Assembly: GCF_029227915.1 (NCBI RefSeq)
Contig: NC_079883.1
Coordinates: forward strand, 28,708,001 to 28,772,000
Direction of reading: 5' to 3'
Length of the DNA: 64,000 nt
From: Hydractinia symbiolongicarpus
Taxonomy: Eukaryota; Cnidaria; Hydrozoa; Anthoathecata; Hydractiniidae
Shown: piece after piece, positions 36,901 through 46,261 of the stretch
How the letters are laid out: each line of letters begins with the position of its first letter
How positions within the stretch are numbered: the stretch's first letter is position 1
Position numbers and translations under genes: made by a program
Notes under the pieces: model-generated
Seen by the model: only the letters and a program-made list of their open reading frames with translations
Database searches by the model: none
What the model was told of the DNA's origin: nothing

Positions 36901-39900
36901 CTAATGAATATGAATATCTTCAAAAAACATAATTTTGTTTAATTTTCGAAAATATTGAAAATAAGTAGCTACCGCACGTGAGTTTACTGACTCCAACTTT
37001 AAAAGAATTCGCGTTTTATGCCCCTTTCTGTGAAAGTTTATTCCTTTGGAAATATGAAATCAACAAAACGCAAAGGTTTTTCCGTGTAGCACACAATACA
37101 ATAAAGTAACCGGTTTATTTTATCAAATAATTTTTTTCTTTCACCAATTAAAAAAGGGAAAAAAGTTTATAAAATGCAGAAAATAATTTTAAGGGATGTT
37201 TTATAGGTGTTTTTTTTAAAAACTGTAAAAAGTTTAATTACCTTTGTTTATCACAGACAGAAATCACATACATTTGTTTACTTATTACAGTTTTTTTTTT
37301 TTTCAATTATTCGGAATTTTTTTTATTTCCAATCTAGATCACCACATTGCAAACAAAACAACGTAATCATGCCAACAACATGGGTTAGTTCTTTCTTATG
37401 CTATTCATCATTATTTATTCCTTCGTTTCTGTATTTGCACTCATTTTCTTTTTTCTTTTAGATATTAAAATTTCTGGTGTCCATTCACAGGTAACTAAAA
37501 TTAATTTTATATCATTCAGCCAAATCTTGAATTTACAAAGATGGAACAATTCACATTGAGCTTTTTTGAACAATTTTTTAAACATCGAGCAAAATTTACT
37601 AACAGAGCTTTTATTGTGGTTACTGCGAGAACAGGTATGTTCAGATGATATCAATGGAATCATACTGTTACATTATTTTGATGAAAAAGAAGGAAGAATC
37701 TTTAATCTAAAGGCACTCTGTATATCACCGCAATGGTACACTGGTAATGGTAACTCAACCACTTATAATTTTATCAAAACATTTCTGCTAGAACAATTTT
37801 CTGTTCTACTATAATTTGAATAGCAAAATCTACAAATCCACGTGTCCATTTTTCGTGTATTTTTACATTTCCTTTTATTTAAAGTTCTTTTCATTGTATT
37901 CATATAAATTTATTATTTCATTTATCATTTTATTCATAGATAAATGGAGTAAAAGCAGAGCAAGCTGCATTGACAAGAGATATTCGTAAGCAATTTTTTT
38001 AAACATTTGTTGCTTTAACGAAAAAGGCGAGAGTTGTTTGGTATTTTAACTTTGATCCATTGGAAGTAGCAGTGTTGGGGGGTGGTATACTGGTGGTGGT
38101 TGACAAATACGAATATGAAAATGTTTGTTCTGCTATTTGTTTTTTTTATTCAGTTGCTAAAAAGAGCTCTGCTGCGTTGCGTCTTTATGTTTTATGTTAT
38201 AATACTTTCCTTTTAATATTACGAAGCACCCTTAATTTGATTGGCATCACCATTAAATTCCACTTCTTAATATTTAATATTGGTGAAAAGTTTTGCTCAG
38301 TGAAGTTTCAGACCCTCAAGTACTGCATAACGATATAATTAAAATTCAAACTTTGAGGATTGATGCGTTTAAATTAACTTTTAAAAACATTTCTAAGTGA
38401 TAGACAAACAAGGAGTATGTACCATTGGCCAACTAAACAAAAGACTATGCTGCACGTGACATTTAAATCTCTTTAGATGATTTTTACCTTATAATTTAGA
38501 ACAACTCTCTACATCTCTCAAGACAGAAGAGTCGAAGGTGAATTTGGAAATAGCTAGCATGCGACAATTATATCTGCAATTTAAAAAAAACCCAAAGTTG
38601 ACTGTAAATTTTAAATATATTTTAAAGATTTATTTAAGGGGGCTTTTCTTTTTAGTTATCCCAACTGACAACAAAAGTGAACACACAGGTGACGCGGATA
38701 GGTACGTTTATAGATAAAAGAAGGTATACTGGCATGATTTGTCAATTCAGACCAGGAAAGAACATATGAGCCTTATCATACTTCAAAAAAGTTACGAAGT
38801 GAATCTTTAAGCACTATTGTACGGGGCGTTAAAAATGCGGGAATGTTTTTTTGCGGTACTTTGTTTAAAAACAAGCATGAGAATTTGTTTGCCAGACATT
38901 AACTTTGCAATTTAGAATATTGAGTAGGTGGTTGGATTAACGTAAAAATATCCATACCAATTCTTATCATATGGTTAGAATTTTTCTCGCACTATGATTG
39001 GCTGTTCTACCCAAAATATATGCTATATTTTTATTTTCTACCGAGAAACGAGTGCAGTTTTTACTTATTTTTCAATCCTGCACTGCAAAAAGCTGATATT
39101 TTTCTCTGATTAGCTAAAATAGAGTGCAAAAAGCTGCTATTTTTTCCTGATTCTTATTAACTCGCTGAATAAAGTAATTGTTTTCTTGAAAAACGAAAAT
39201 TGTTGATAAATTTGTTCCATATTTTCCCCCTCATAGAAACATAATTTCTTTTTATGAAGTAAACTGACAATCAATCATAAATCGTACGGGGTGGTTTATA
39301 AGAGTAAAGGTCTGCGTCGTTACAAGGTTCGCCCACGTAGACATTACTTTCGGTTTAACTCAAAATCTGCTTCAGAATTCCTTTCAGTTGCACTTTATAC
39401 CGGTCTATATGTTGATTTCCACTTGCTTCTCCCTTATACTTTTTCTCCTTTCTACTTTGAACATTTCAAAAATATATTCCTCCAGACTTAATCACTTATT
39501 TAACACTTTGTAGAATAATCTCATTTGTGATAGGAACTAAATTCTACACTAGTTGGTTCTTTTTATGACTGTGACTTTACTTGTAATTTTGGTTAATATT
39601 TGGACAAAAGAGTAAAAATAGAAGATTATGAATCTGTTACACATTTGCAAGTGATCCTAAAAATCAATACTTCTATGAAAAGATTCAGTTAAATAAAACA
39701 GTTTGAACTATGAATCAAACCAATTTTGAAACAAAACAAAAAAATCATGAACTTCGTTGTTTTTTCTCGATTAAGGTTCGCTTGTGTTTCCCTAAAGTGT
39801 AATTTCTTCTTGACAGGTAAAAGAAGCATTTAATTGTTCAGCTAATTCATGGTTTTTATGTTTGTATTATATACAAAAAGAAGTACTTAATTACGATATC

Positions 39901-42050
39901 ATTACCATCCAAAACATTGGCAATTGATGCGTTTAAGATCAACTTTTAAAAACAAGTCTAAGTGATAGACAAACAAGGAGTGTATGCCATTGGCCAACTA
40001 AACAAAAAAATATGCTCCATGCGACATTTAAGTCTCTTTAGATTATTTTCACCTTATAATTTAGAACAACTCTCTGCATCTCTCAAGACAGAAGAGTCGA
40101 AGGTAAATTTGGAAATAGCTAACATTATATTTGAAAATTGATAAGCGAGGTACTGTGTAAATTTGAATTTCGCTACTTGCTGTACCATTTTGCGTGACAG
40201 AAAGACGCATACAGTATTATAATATAGTTATCTTAAGGATTCAGTTTAAGTGGCTATAATGTTCTCTTTTCTTTTTAGTCATCCCAACTGACAACAAAAG
40301 TGAACACACAGGAAACGCGGATAGGTACGTTTATAGATAAAAGAGAATGTGGTGTCATGATTTGTCAATTCAAGCTGGATTATAGATCTGATAATCATCA
40401 AGAAAGAACATATTAGCTTTAACATATATTGTATATATTGAAGCGCTATTGCACGGGGCGCTAAAAATGCGGGAATTTTTAAAACAGGGAATATGAGAAT
40501 GTGTTTACCAGACATTAATTGCAAATTGGAACATTGAGTAGATGGTTGGATTTAGCGTGCAAATATTCATACCGATTCGTCATTACACCGTAACAAAGGT
40601 CATTAAAATATAATGAAAATGCAGATGTATCATCATTTACATCGCAATATTTGACAGTACTTAATGTTTACTCTCAGTATTGTAGCCATTCTTATATTTC
40701 TTTTATTTTTAAAGAGATTAAAATATTTCCTTTATATTCTGTCACGCCGTGCTATCTATGACATATTTTAAGTATCTCACACGGTTCATAGCTATATCTA
40801 ATTGACATGAAGTTTATGGTATGTTATTTATCTAACCCAGTATAAAGTGCAAAAGGCTTGAATCATTCTGATTCGGTTAGTAGGTTGGTATCAATTCTTT
40901 TCATTTTTATTAGGTGCTATAGAAACCAAGTTCAATCCACATTATTACATTTCTTCATCACGAAAGACATGGGATGAAGCAAAACAAGAATGCAGAAGCC
41001 GAAATGGTCGCCTTGCGAGTATTTCATCCATACTGGAAAATTTGGTTATTCAAAATGAAGTCTTAAAAAGGTTAGATTATAATTCAAGTTGTTAAGTTTA
41101 ACCAACAAAATATGTTGATTGTTTTCTAAAACTATGGTAATAAAAACACAATCACCCATTCTAACTTTGCTTGCAGACTTTTTAGATCAGAAATCAACAA
41201 CTTAACAGTAAAATAAGAAGTCTAACTGCATTGTAAAGAGTTTTATGAAAAAAATACCATGGCTAACCTCTTGTAAAAGCTTTGTACAAACTAAAAAAGT
41301 ATTGCCGTAAGTCACGTGCTGTGGTGAACATTTAGACTCCATATTAAATATTTTACAGTTTTGCAACGAGTATACGAATTCCTGTCGAAATTTGAAATGT
41401 TTAAACAAAGTGTGTTGTAGAAGTACTGTATTGTACAGAAAATAAGAGCTTTTTACTAAAACATTACAAATATATTTTTATCGTGGAAGGTAACCATAAT
41501 TCTTTTACAACACTTGTGACGAAATATAATCTGATATTCTTTTTCTTCTCAGCTTTGCTTGGGCCGGCTGGACCGACATCTTGCTTCTGTTAAAAATTTC
41601 GCATAGCAAATAAAATGCGATCATGTGAGGATACAGTTCGCGACAATCTAGCTATGCTGAACCAAAAATTCAATTAGGGGGTGGAAATTATTTGTGTATA
41701 CACTAATTTTTCTCTGACATAAACAAGACATCACACGGTTTTGCTGACATCAGTATTTTCACTGTTACGATCAAAACAAAATCAACTTTATTGAATTTCA
41801 TTAAATAATTTAAACATTTTTATTCAATCGTTTTTTTAGGGGCTTCAATAACATACAAATTGGTTTTCATGACCGAAACAGAGAAGGTAGTTTCGAATGG
41901 ACAGATGGCTCGCCGGTACGTTTCACTAATTGGGACAAAGGCGAACCCAATAACTATGGAAATAAAGAACACTGCACCAGCATGCTTCCTAGTGGCAGAT
42001 GGTACGATCATGATTGCTTGACCTATCAAAATTTTGCGTGTAGTCTATAA
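24956..42050 (+). CDS. Gene A: type II membrane C-type lectin receptor with exon-modular coiled-coil stalk
   Basis: Thirty-four exons join in frame to 736 codons plus TAA. Order: tail with YKEL, one membrane helix (about residues 52-73), a stalk of about 525 residues made of heptad cassettes, then a CTLD with four canonical cysteines and an EPN motif. There is no signal peptide, so the N-terminus is cytoplasmic and the lectin domain extracellular. Exons 1-11: 24956-24967, 26962-27237, 27317-27358, 27987-28049, 28240-28302, 29086-29130, 29385-29447, 29837-29899, 30242-30304, 30409-30471, 31486-31548. Exons 12-34 are itemised below. By family, a cell-surface sugar-binding receptor, likely trimeric through the coiled coil; an immune or recognition role is inference. 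Gene B is a tandem paralogue. Confidence 0.85.
24968..26961 (+). other. First intron of gene A, 2.0 kb
   Basis: No exon supported. It holds a coding-like but unplaced stretch near 25098-25231 (GHNHPKHAVE then SIDWKRNLNVLW and a stop), a 24-bp perfect palindrome at 26055-26078, and a 112-codon open frame at 26483-26821 with no family signature. Confidence 0.5.
26055..26078. repeat. Perfect 24-bp palindrome
   Basis: ATGTCTATCCTT followed by its exact reverse complement AAGGATAGACAT, with no spacer. It could form a cruciform or bind a dimeric protein; no function is known. Confidence 0.9.
26962..27237 (+). CDS. Gene A exon 2: cytoplasmic tail and membrane anchor
   Basis: 276 nt, 92 codons. An acidic tail contains FDYKELEEDT (Tyr-x-x-Leu), then a Lys/His-rich stop-transfer region (KEKSKKNLHR), then the helix IIIFLSFVVLFIVIFILIGL. 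The positive side precedes the helix, which favours N-in (type II) topology. Compared with gene B's exon 49396-49671, 83 of 92 residues are identical, much closer than the stalk exons, so this part is under constraint or has been homogenised. Confidence 0.9.
27317..28049 (+). CDS. Gene A exons 3-4: start of coiled-coil stalk
   Basis: Exon 3 (27317-27358, 42 nt) is MKNLLKEFKEQKTM, two heptads. Exon 4 (27987-28049, 63 nt) begins ILSLSTQLQQAQQ and has hydrophobic residues at 1, 4, 8, 11, 15 and 18, a textbook a/d heptad pattern. Gene B exons 49750-49791 and 51832-51894 are the direct counterparts. Confidence 0.85.
28240..29130 (+). CDS. Gene A exons 5-6: stalk cassettes
   Basis: Exon 5 (28240-28302, 63 nt) starts QLSFSNRLHLQERNTSD and matches gene B 52461-52523. 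Exon 6 (29086-29130) is a 45-nt cassette, LNFVEKNLTKKLQHQ, matching gene B 53098-53142. Both are phase 0 to 0 and each has an N-glycosylation sequon (NTS, NLT). Confidence 0.82.
29385..29899 (+). CDS. Gene A exons 7-8: stalk cassettes
   Basis: Exon 7 (29385-29447) starts ISQIVADILEQKHVTETL; its gene B match is 53711-53773. Exon 8 (29837-29899) starts QLSFSYRLDLQEQNISEL, a second member of the exon 5 type. Exon 8 ends in a GC donor (aag|gcaagt) instead of GT. Confidence 0.82.
30242..31548 (+). CDS. Gene A exons 9-11: stalk cassettes
   Basis: Exon 9 (30242-30304) ends NNTLNLNIT with two sequons. Exon 10 (30409-30471) includes LLDRIEQQEELSSLLTAK. Exon 11 (31486-31548) includes NITDKVLQQENFTATL. 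Gene B holds the same three types in the same order at 56277, 56672 and 56821. All are 63 nt in phase 0. Confidence 0.85.
31079..31141 (+). pseudogene. Dead stalk exon in gene A
   Basis: After an acceptor 'catttgcttag' the frame reads FQIMVDIND, then TAG (31109-31111), then KKIIKLTL. This aligns residue by residue with the SQMMKDISEEKKM cassettes of gene B (54803 and 55068). It has an in-frame stop and no proper donor. It sits between exons 10 and 11, whereas its gene B relatives lie before the exon 9 type, so its position has moved or the order has been reshuffled. Confidence 0.6.
32029..32074 (+). pseudogene. Orphan 46-nt exon-like segment
   Basis: Between 'agagtag' and 'acag|gtaaat', 46 nt read KSVLQDITRKREILT plus one base, the size and phase (0 to 1) of the 46-nt exons used further downstream. 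No 38-nt partner exists before the next phase-0 exon, so including it would break the frame. The acceptor is poor. Probably a relic. Confidence 0.35.
32104..33100 (+). repeat. About 180-bp exon-intron tandem repeat
   Basis: The repeated unit is a 63-nt exon plus about 117 nt of intron, with shared intron words 'ttggttgttcgtttttag' and 'atggaattttg' or 'agagaattttg'. Five full periods are clear. The first and last units are the most diverged, the middle ones most alike, as expected for unequal crossing-over. Confidence 0.92.
32121..33088 (+). CDS. Gene A exons 12-17: six-copy exon array
   Basis: Six 63-nt cassettes, 32121-32183, 32304-32366, 32484-32546, 32664-32726, 32844-32906 and 33026-33088, all related (typical start NKENSEKITLQENMTNIL). 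Starts are 180-183 bp apart because the intron has been copied with the exon. Exons 4 and 5 of the array are identical. All but the first carry an NxT sequon (NMT or NIT). Each has a good acceptor and a 'cag|gtaga' donor, so all should be spliced. They add 126 residues, 18 heptads, to the stalk. Confidence 0.9.
33215..33277 (+). CDS. Gene A exon 18: last 63-nt cassette
   Basis: Starts IKTINDKLVDQITLTRNL. Acceptor 'tgttttag', donor 'cag|gtacaa'. It carries the hydrophobic 4/8/18 and Gln 11, Thr 15 pattern and ends the first stalk section. Confidence 0.85.
33912..33975 (+). pseudogene. Exon remnant disrupted by an AT repeat
   Basis: After a strong acceptor (ctttctttcag) the frame gives TTFINKTLTKT, with Ile 4 and Leu 8 as in the cassettes, then runs into (AT)n at 33943-33961 and a stop. 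It looks like a cassette destroyed by microsatellite growth. Confidence 0.4.
34763..35438 (-). mobile_element. piggyBac-like MITE, inverted copy
   Basis: On the minus strand it follows the 4938-5527 element throughout. Its left end is intact as GGTCC-GAATAGGG-TTAA read on the + strand (35421-35438). The other end has diverged near 34763 ('tttcggtctgcggtttttcg'). It lies in the 2.4-kb intron after exon 18 of gene A. Confidence 0.75.
35700..36784 (+). CDS. Gene A exons 19-24: three 46+38-nt exon pairs
   Basis: Pairs 35700-35745 + 35841-35878, 36104-36149 + 36344-36381, and 36533-36578 + 36747-36784. Each first exon is 46 nt (phase 0 to 1), each second 38 nt (phase 1 to 0), together 28 residues or four heptads. 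Examples: IISVNRTLNGLFLKT and SNSIILNRQSID. The repeated sizes and phases make chance very unlikely even though each exon is tiny. A second, separate stalk-building unit. Confidence 0.8.
37338..37634 (+). CDS. Gene A exons 25-27: variant stalk exons
   Basis: Exon 25 (37338-37383, 46 nt) ITTLQTKQRNHANNM, exon 26 (37462-37490, only 29 nt) DIKISGVHSQ, and exon 27 (37590-37634, 45 nt) QNLLTELLLWLLREQ. Exon 26 is a 38-nt type shortened by nine bases. Exon 27 resembles the 45-nt cassette of exon 6; its acceptor (aacatcgag) is weak, so it is the least certain coding exon of this gene. It is in phase 0 and removable. Confidence 0.55.
37940..38701 (+). CDS. Gene A exons 28-30: stalk exons before the duplication
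   Basis: Exon 28 (37940-37985, 46 nt) INGVKAEQAALTRDI; exon 29 (38500-38537, 38 nt) QLSTSLKTEESK; exon 30 (38656-38701, 46 nt) LSQLTTKVNTQVTRI. Exons 29 and 30 are duplicated at 40065 and 40279. Confidence 0.8.
38390..40540 (+). repeat. Direct duplication of about 1.56 kb in gene A
   Basis: Two blocks, about 38390-38940 and 39955-40540, are homologous over exons and introns, offset by about 1565 bp at the first exon. The first interval also holds unrelated sequence (38940-39950), so the duplication was followed by insertion or deletion. Confidence 0.8.
40065..40324 (+). CDS. Gene A exons 31-32: duplicated exon pair
   Basis: Exon 31 (40065-40102, 38 nt) QLSASLKTEESK and exon 32 (40279-40324, 46 nt) SSQLTTKVNTQETRI differ from exons 29-30 by a few residues. 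Intron sequence around them is also copied ('gtgatagacaaacaaggagt', 'ccattggccaactaaacaaa', 'gcactattgt' and 'gcgctattgc' with 'acggggcg'). The phases chain correctly when both pairs are included. Confidence 0.8.
40914..42050 (+). CDS. Gene A exons 33-34: C-type lectin domain
   Basis: Exon 33 (40914-41070) has YYISSSRKTWDEAKQEC then GRLASISS; exon 34 (41840-42050) has IQIGFHDRNREGSFEWTDG, FTNWDKGEPNNYG, EHC, WYDHDC and NFAC before TAA. These are the CTLD landmarks: the WxxAxxxC helix, the WIG-like strand (here QIGF), the EPN calcium and mannose-type motif, and four paired cysteines. The usual WND is WYD, so the Asn calcium ligand is replaced by Tyr. EPN suggests mannose-type ligands, but calcium-dependent binding may be weakened. 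About 130 residues, normal for the domain. Confidence 0.92.
41553..41613 (+). pseudogene. Alternative or dead CTLD exon
   Basis: A strong acceptor (tttttcttctcag) precedes a frame, in the correct phase after exon 33, reading FAWAGWTDILLLLK and then TAA at 41611-41613. The AWAGWTD stretch resembles the WIGL-TD strand of a CTLD. Splicing here would give a truncated protein lacking the EPN region. Either a relic of a duplicated exon or an alternative end. Confidence 0.4.
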
Positions 42051-42054
42051 TAAA
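42049..42054 (+). promoter_or_regulatory. AATAAA overlapping gene A stop
   Basis: The stop TAA (42048-42050) overlaps AATAAA. Other AATAAA motifs follow near 42110 and 42154, which are better placed for a normal 3' UTR. Confidence 0.4.
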
Positions 42055-43149
42055 TATTCCGAATTATAACGGGGTTCCCAGCAGGACTTGAAAAGTAAAG
42101 TGAGCCGACGAATAAATTGATTTAATTAACCTTTTAACCTGATTTAGCCTGCTAAATAAAAACACATTTTCGCATGTACTAGTTCTCTTAAAACGTTTTT
42201 CATTGTAATCATATTTTAGCGCAATAATAAAATTACTTTTCTGATTATGTTATGACATAATATTTTCTTGTTAATTTTTTATGTCATCAGAAAAATTGAT
42301 TGTTGCATGCAATAGATTTTGGATTTTGTGAAAGATTAGATTACAAGTGAATACAAATTGAATGTAGCCAAACTCTGTAATAGCTTTGATTTTTTAAAAT
42401 AGCCAAAATTATTTGCCGGCCTAAACTTTTTGCCTAAGTTAATAATAATATATTAAGAGGGTGACAAATTGATTAACGATAAAAGTTGAAGGCTGAGGAA
42501 AATTTTGTCCCTTAAATTTGGACTGATAGGGTAATTTTTCAAGTTGCTTAATGAAATCTTTTGCTTTTTATCTACGAAGTATAATATTTTTCGTGATGCA
42601 AGAATAGTTTAACAACATTCTGCAAAATATATCTATTTACATAAACCATGGAGGTAAGTAAACTCGCAGCCCATATTTAACTTCTGGTTTTAAAATTTTA
42701 TGAAATTTAATTCGTATTTAATGATTAAGAACATTTTCTCAAGTATGTTTTTTATTAATCCATACCTTATTGTTAGCTACCGCAAAAAGTGAAATATTAG
42801 TCATTTGCTCACAAAATTTAATCACATTTTATCGACTAAATTTTACCAACATTGCCATTTTTTATGCCAGCTCAATTTTATTAATTAATATTAATTTCAT
42901 AAAATACAATACGCATAGAAACATAGAATATAAAATAATCGAACCTTTGTCCCATTTTTTTAAGTATTTTGGATTTTGATGCACGGAACACAAGAAAAGC
43001 AACAATTGTCGAAAAAACTTTAGCAGTCCAAAAAAAAAATCTAAAAAATCCATAGATGTGGTTGATCGGAAAAAGAAAGTCGATAAGACGAACAAAGCAA
43101 TTGCTCAACGGGACAGCCGTCTAAAATATCAATCCTATTCGCATAATAA

Positions 43150-43265
43150 AAACAGAAAACATTGACTCAGCTGTTATAGTCCCTGGCATGACCCGGCGCG
43201 TGGTGGAAGCGAGTGCTCTACTGCAAGGCTACCTACTGGTAGTCACCAGATCTGGCACAACAATT
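43150..43265 (-). mobile_element. tRNA-derived SINE fragment, degenerate
   Basis: On the minus strand the sequence reads 'tagccttgcagtagagcact', a tRNA-like A box and D-arm, followed after an anticodon-like arm by 'gccgggtcatgcc', a weak B-box region. A tRNA-type SINE head is the best explanation; the B box is poor. Confidence 0.4.
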
Positions 43266-45279
43266 TGTAATAGTAATCATTAGATGAAAAGCGTTAAATA
43301 TGTCCAACATGACGTTATCGACATTCTCACTGCGTGTCCTTAGTTGAGTTTGTTATTGTCCTGTGCCGTCGTTTTGGTGGGCGTATTTAAAAAAGATTTT
43401 TTACCTTTATTTTTACCTATTAAGCACCACACATTTATGGATAAATAAACAATATGATCATCTCTTTTGGGGCTCAAAAATCGGTTGCGCAGTAAGGGGA
43501 AGAGGGACATACCTTTGTTAATAAACCATGAATACCATGATGCTGAAAGTCTTAGTAGCAGAGTTTTTTTGATCATATTAGATCAAAAATATGAAAGAAA
43601 AATATGAAAGATCATCATATTAGATCAAAAATATAAAAAAAAAATTCAAAATTACACTCCTTCCCTTTTCGGCACTACACTCACAACGTATACCCCGGCC
43701 TGAATAGGATTGAGGAAAATTATTCAGCCACTTTCTTTCGAAGCCTTGACACCTTATATTTAGTACCACACTGCAGCACATGCATCAACAAATAAAGATG
43801 GGAAATAGGCAGAAGAACACTCAAGCAATAGTGACAAACCGCTCAATACGACCGTGTATTTCACATGGTGGTCAGATTTTCTACACAATGAAAAACACTG
43901 TTTCTATGTATTGGGCTACATGTGATTGACTTGATTCGGTTCACGTATAGATTACGAGTTAGCAATGATATCTTTAAGAAATGATTATTGGTATTACCAG
44001 GGACAAACAGGATTTATTGCTATTTTCAGGAAAATCTTAATCGGAGGAAATTATTTAATTAAATCTGTCGTTGCGAAGTCTATAATGATAAAAAAGTCAG
44101 CAAACTGGCGTATATTTAACCAAAACCCGGCCACGTCCTAAGAAATACCTTTCCATCTTTTGTGCGTGAATGAGCCAATCAGAAGAATGCGAAATATATT
44201 TTATTCAAGTTAAACGTTACTGGGCATCATTGCAGTTGTGGAGAGGTGCATTTGTTAAAAGATTTGATCCATAGAATTGCGCAAAGTATATTTTTTGTAC
44301 GCATCAGGCCTCAAAAAAAGCTAATTTGGACGCAATAATTGTCTAAGTGGACAACACACAGGCATTTTATCCCAACATTCCACCCTTCTACATACGTCAC
44401 ATATTTACTGTTTGAAGCTTCTACACCATAAGATACAACAGAAAAAAATTTCTTTTGTACGGAAATGTGTTTATTAACATCAACAAAGTGTTTCTTGTTA
44501 ACTTCCGAGCTTCTTAAAGCAGATATTAAGTTGTTCAATGATTATAGTAAATAATCTTTCTCTTCTACGTCTTCGAGCACGTCTTTTTATATCTGGTGCA
44601 CGGTCTATCAGTCGCGACGTACACAAGCATATAATTCTTTATACATTTTGTATACTGTTTCATAAAACCTTTGGTTATGACATGTCGGGTAGTCTTAGTC
44701 GAAGGTTACTTTAGGAGGCCTGAAAATAACAAGACAAGATTTGCTATGATTAAAGGATAAAAGGGCAGGATTACAAGGATACATCACTTGAAACTTTGAT
44801 TGTCAATCAATCCATATATTAATACGCTTTGTGTGTGTGTGTGCGCACAGTGAGGCCATAGCCCAAAAATCACGGGTCCCATTCTTATTCCTCAAGCATT
44901 GTCTCTCCAAAGCATGGCGTTACGTTAAAATTAAAGTAAAAAGAAACACATAACGGGGATTTATTTGTTGCTTATTTTAAAAACCGTACGGGGTCTTTAT
45001 GGTTAAAATAATTTATTTTTACCCCCTGGTTACCATAGAGCGTGCCGTATTTCACAGAAACAAACTGTTTATCAACTGAAAAAGGAAAACCGAACCGAAG
45101 CAAATTAACCCTGCAAAAAGTTATTTCAAGCAAAACATGCCAATGTTTACTCATGAGGTTAGCTTAAGATTTTTGTTCTTCCATATTTTCCATTTTTGTG
45201 TTCTCGGACCGAGGTTGTTTATTTTTTTAAAAAATCTATCGCATTCGAATATGAATAATTCGAATCTACTCTAATATCA

Positions 45280-45440
45280 CTACTTTAACGTCAATATCAC
45301 TACTTTAACGTCAATATACTAATTTAAATTAATGAAGACCTTACAATGCACTTAAAATTTTGAGGTGAAATAAGTTTGACTACCTGAGACTAATTTGGTT
45401 ATGTTTCCCAAACCTGGGTCCTCGACTCCGTTTCGGAATT
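45280..45440 (+). repeat. Partial copy of the TCTG-type dispersed repeat
   Basis: 'cactactttaacgtcaatat' occurs twice in tandem, followed by 'cttaaaattttgagg' and 'tatgtttcccaaacctgggt', matching the interior of 23706-24433. Confidence 0.6.
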
Positions 45441-46016
45441 GACTTGTTGAAATCGAATTTACTTTTAAAATAGTCTATTTTTTAATTAAAAAACTTTTGA
45501 CCGAAGTCTCCCTTTAAAAGATAAAAAAAGCAAAGTATAAAAAACATTTTTAAGAAGCTTTTAACAACATAGAAACATTTCAAATAAATTTGTTAAATAA
45601 TTTAAAAGTACATAGTTGTTTTGCAACTATTTTTCTTAACACTGAATAACAGCAGAATGTTAAAAGAGGATCATAATTAAATTTGGGAATAGGACCAATA
45701 ATATTTTAAACTCACAATGCGCTTTAAATAAATTCATTCTTACCAAAGGAATTCAGCTAACAACATGCTTCCTATATGTTGTTTACATAAAACACTTCTT
45801 ATAATAACATTCCTAATCTTGTGGATTAGTTTAAACTTTCAATTGAAAGTTATAATTGTACGCTGGGTATTTCCCTCCTAACTTTATTTTAAATAGGTGT
45901 TACGGAAAATAAGATGTAACCACAAGTAAAAGTATAAACAATAGATCCATGTTTATTTAGCAAATAATACACTTGATTTAAACGTGGTCCGTTTCAGGAT
46001 TGGTTATCAAAGAATT

Positions 46017-46110
46017 TCATGGCTTCGGCCATGACCTATGTCACCCTCGGGTAAAGGTGGCAGGGTTTGGTGCTACCTAAAAGCACTGCCCGATTCTGTG
46101 CCCGAAAGGG
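46017..46110. other. GC-rich island with a UUCG-type hairpin
   Basis: TCATGGC-TTCG-GCCATGA at 46017-46034 is a 7-bp stem closed by C(TTCG)G, an exceptionally stable loop in RNA. It is followed by further complementary GC-rich runs ('gtgctacctaaaagcactgc', 'ggcagggtttgg'). It may be a short RNA gene, a SINE head or part of another repeat. No Pol III boxes were convincing. Confidence 0.3.
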
Positions 46111-46261
46111 ATCGACCACTCTTTTAAATTTTGACTAATAAATTTTGCGTTGAAACTGAGTCGTCTGCACCTTCTACGAGTGAAGAAAAAACTATAAAGC
46201 GTACAGCAAATTTGAGTAACAATTTTGTACGAGCAATTATAAAACTGCGGACTTGACTCGT

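Larger units (their letters stand above)
42055..46000. other. Intergenic sequence between genes A and B, first part
   Basis: No gene supported. Contains a SINE-like piece at 43150-43265 and a partial dispersed repeat at 45280-45440. Minus-strand open frames at 44311-44538 and 44972-45154 have protein-like composition but no recognised motif and no exon context. Confidence 0.5.

Noticed and set aside
42649-42654. ATG-GAG followed by gtaagt, as if another tiny first exon
   Set aside because: No promoter blocks like those of genes A and B and no matching second exon downstream.
44311-45154. Two minus-strand open frames of 75 and 60 codons with protein-like composition
   Set aside because: No recognised motif, no splice partners and no conservation evidence.
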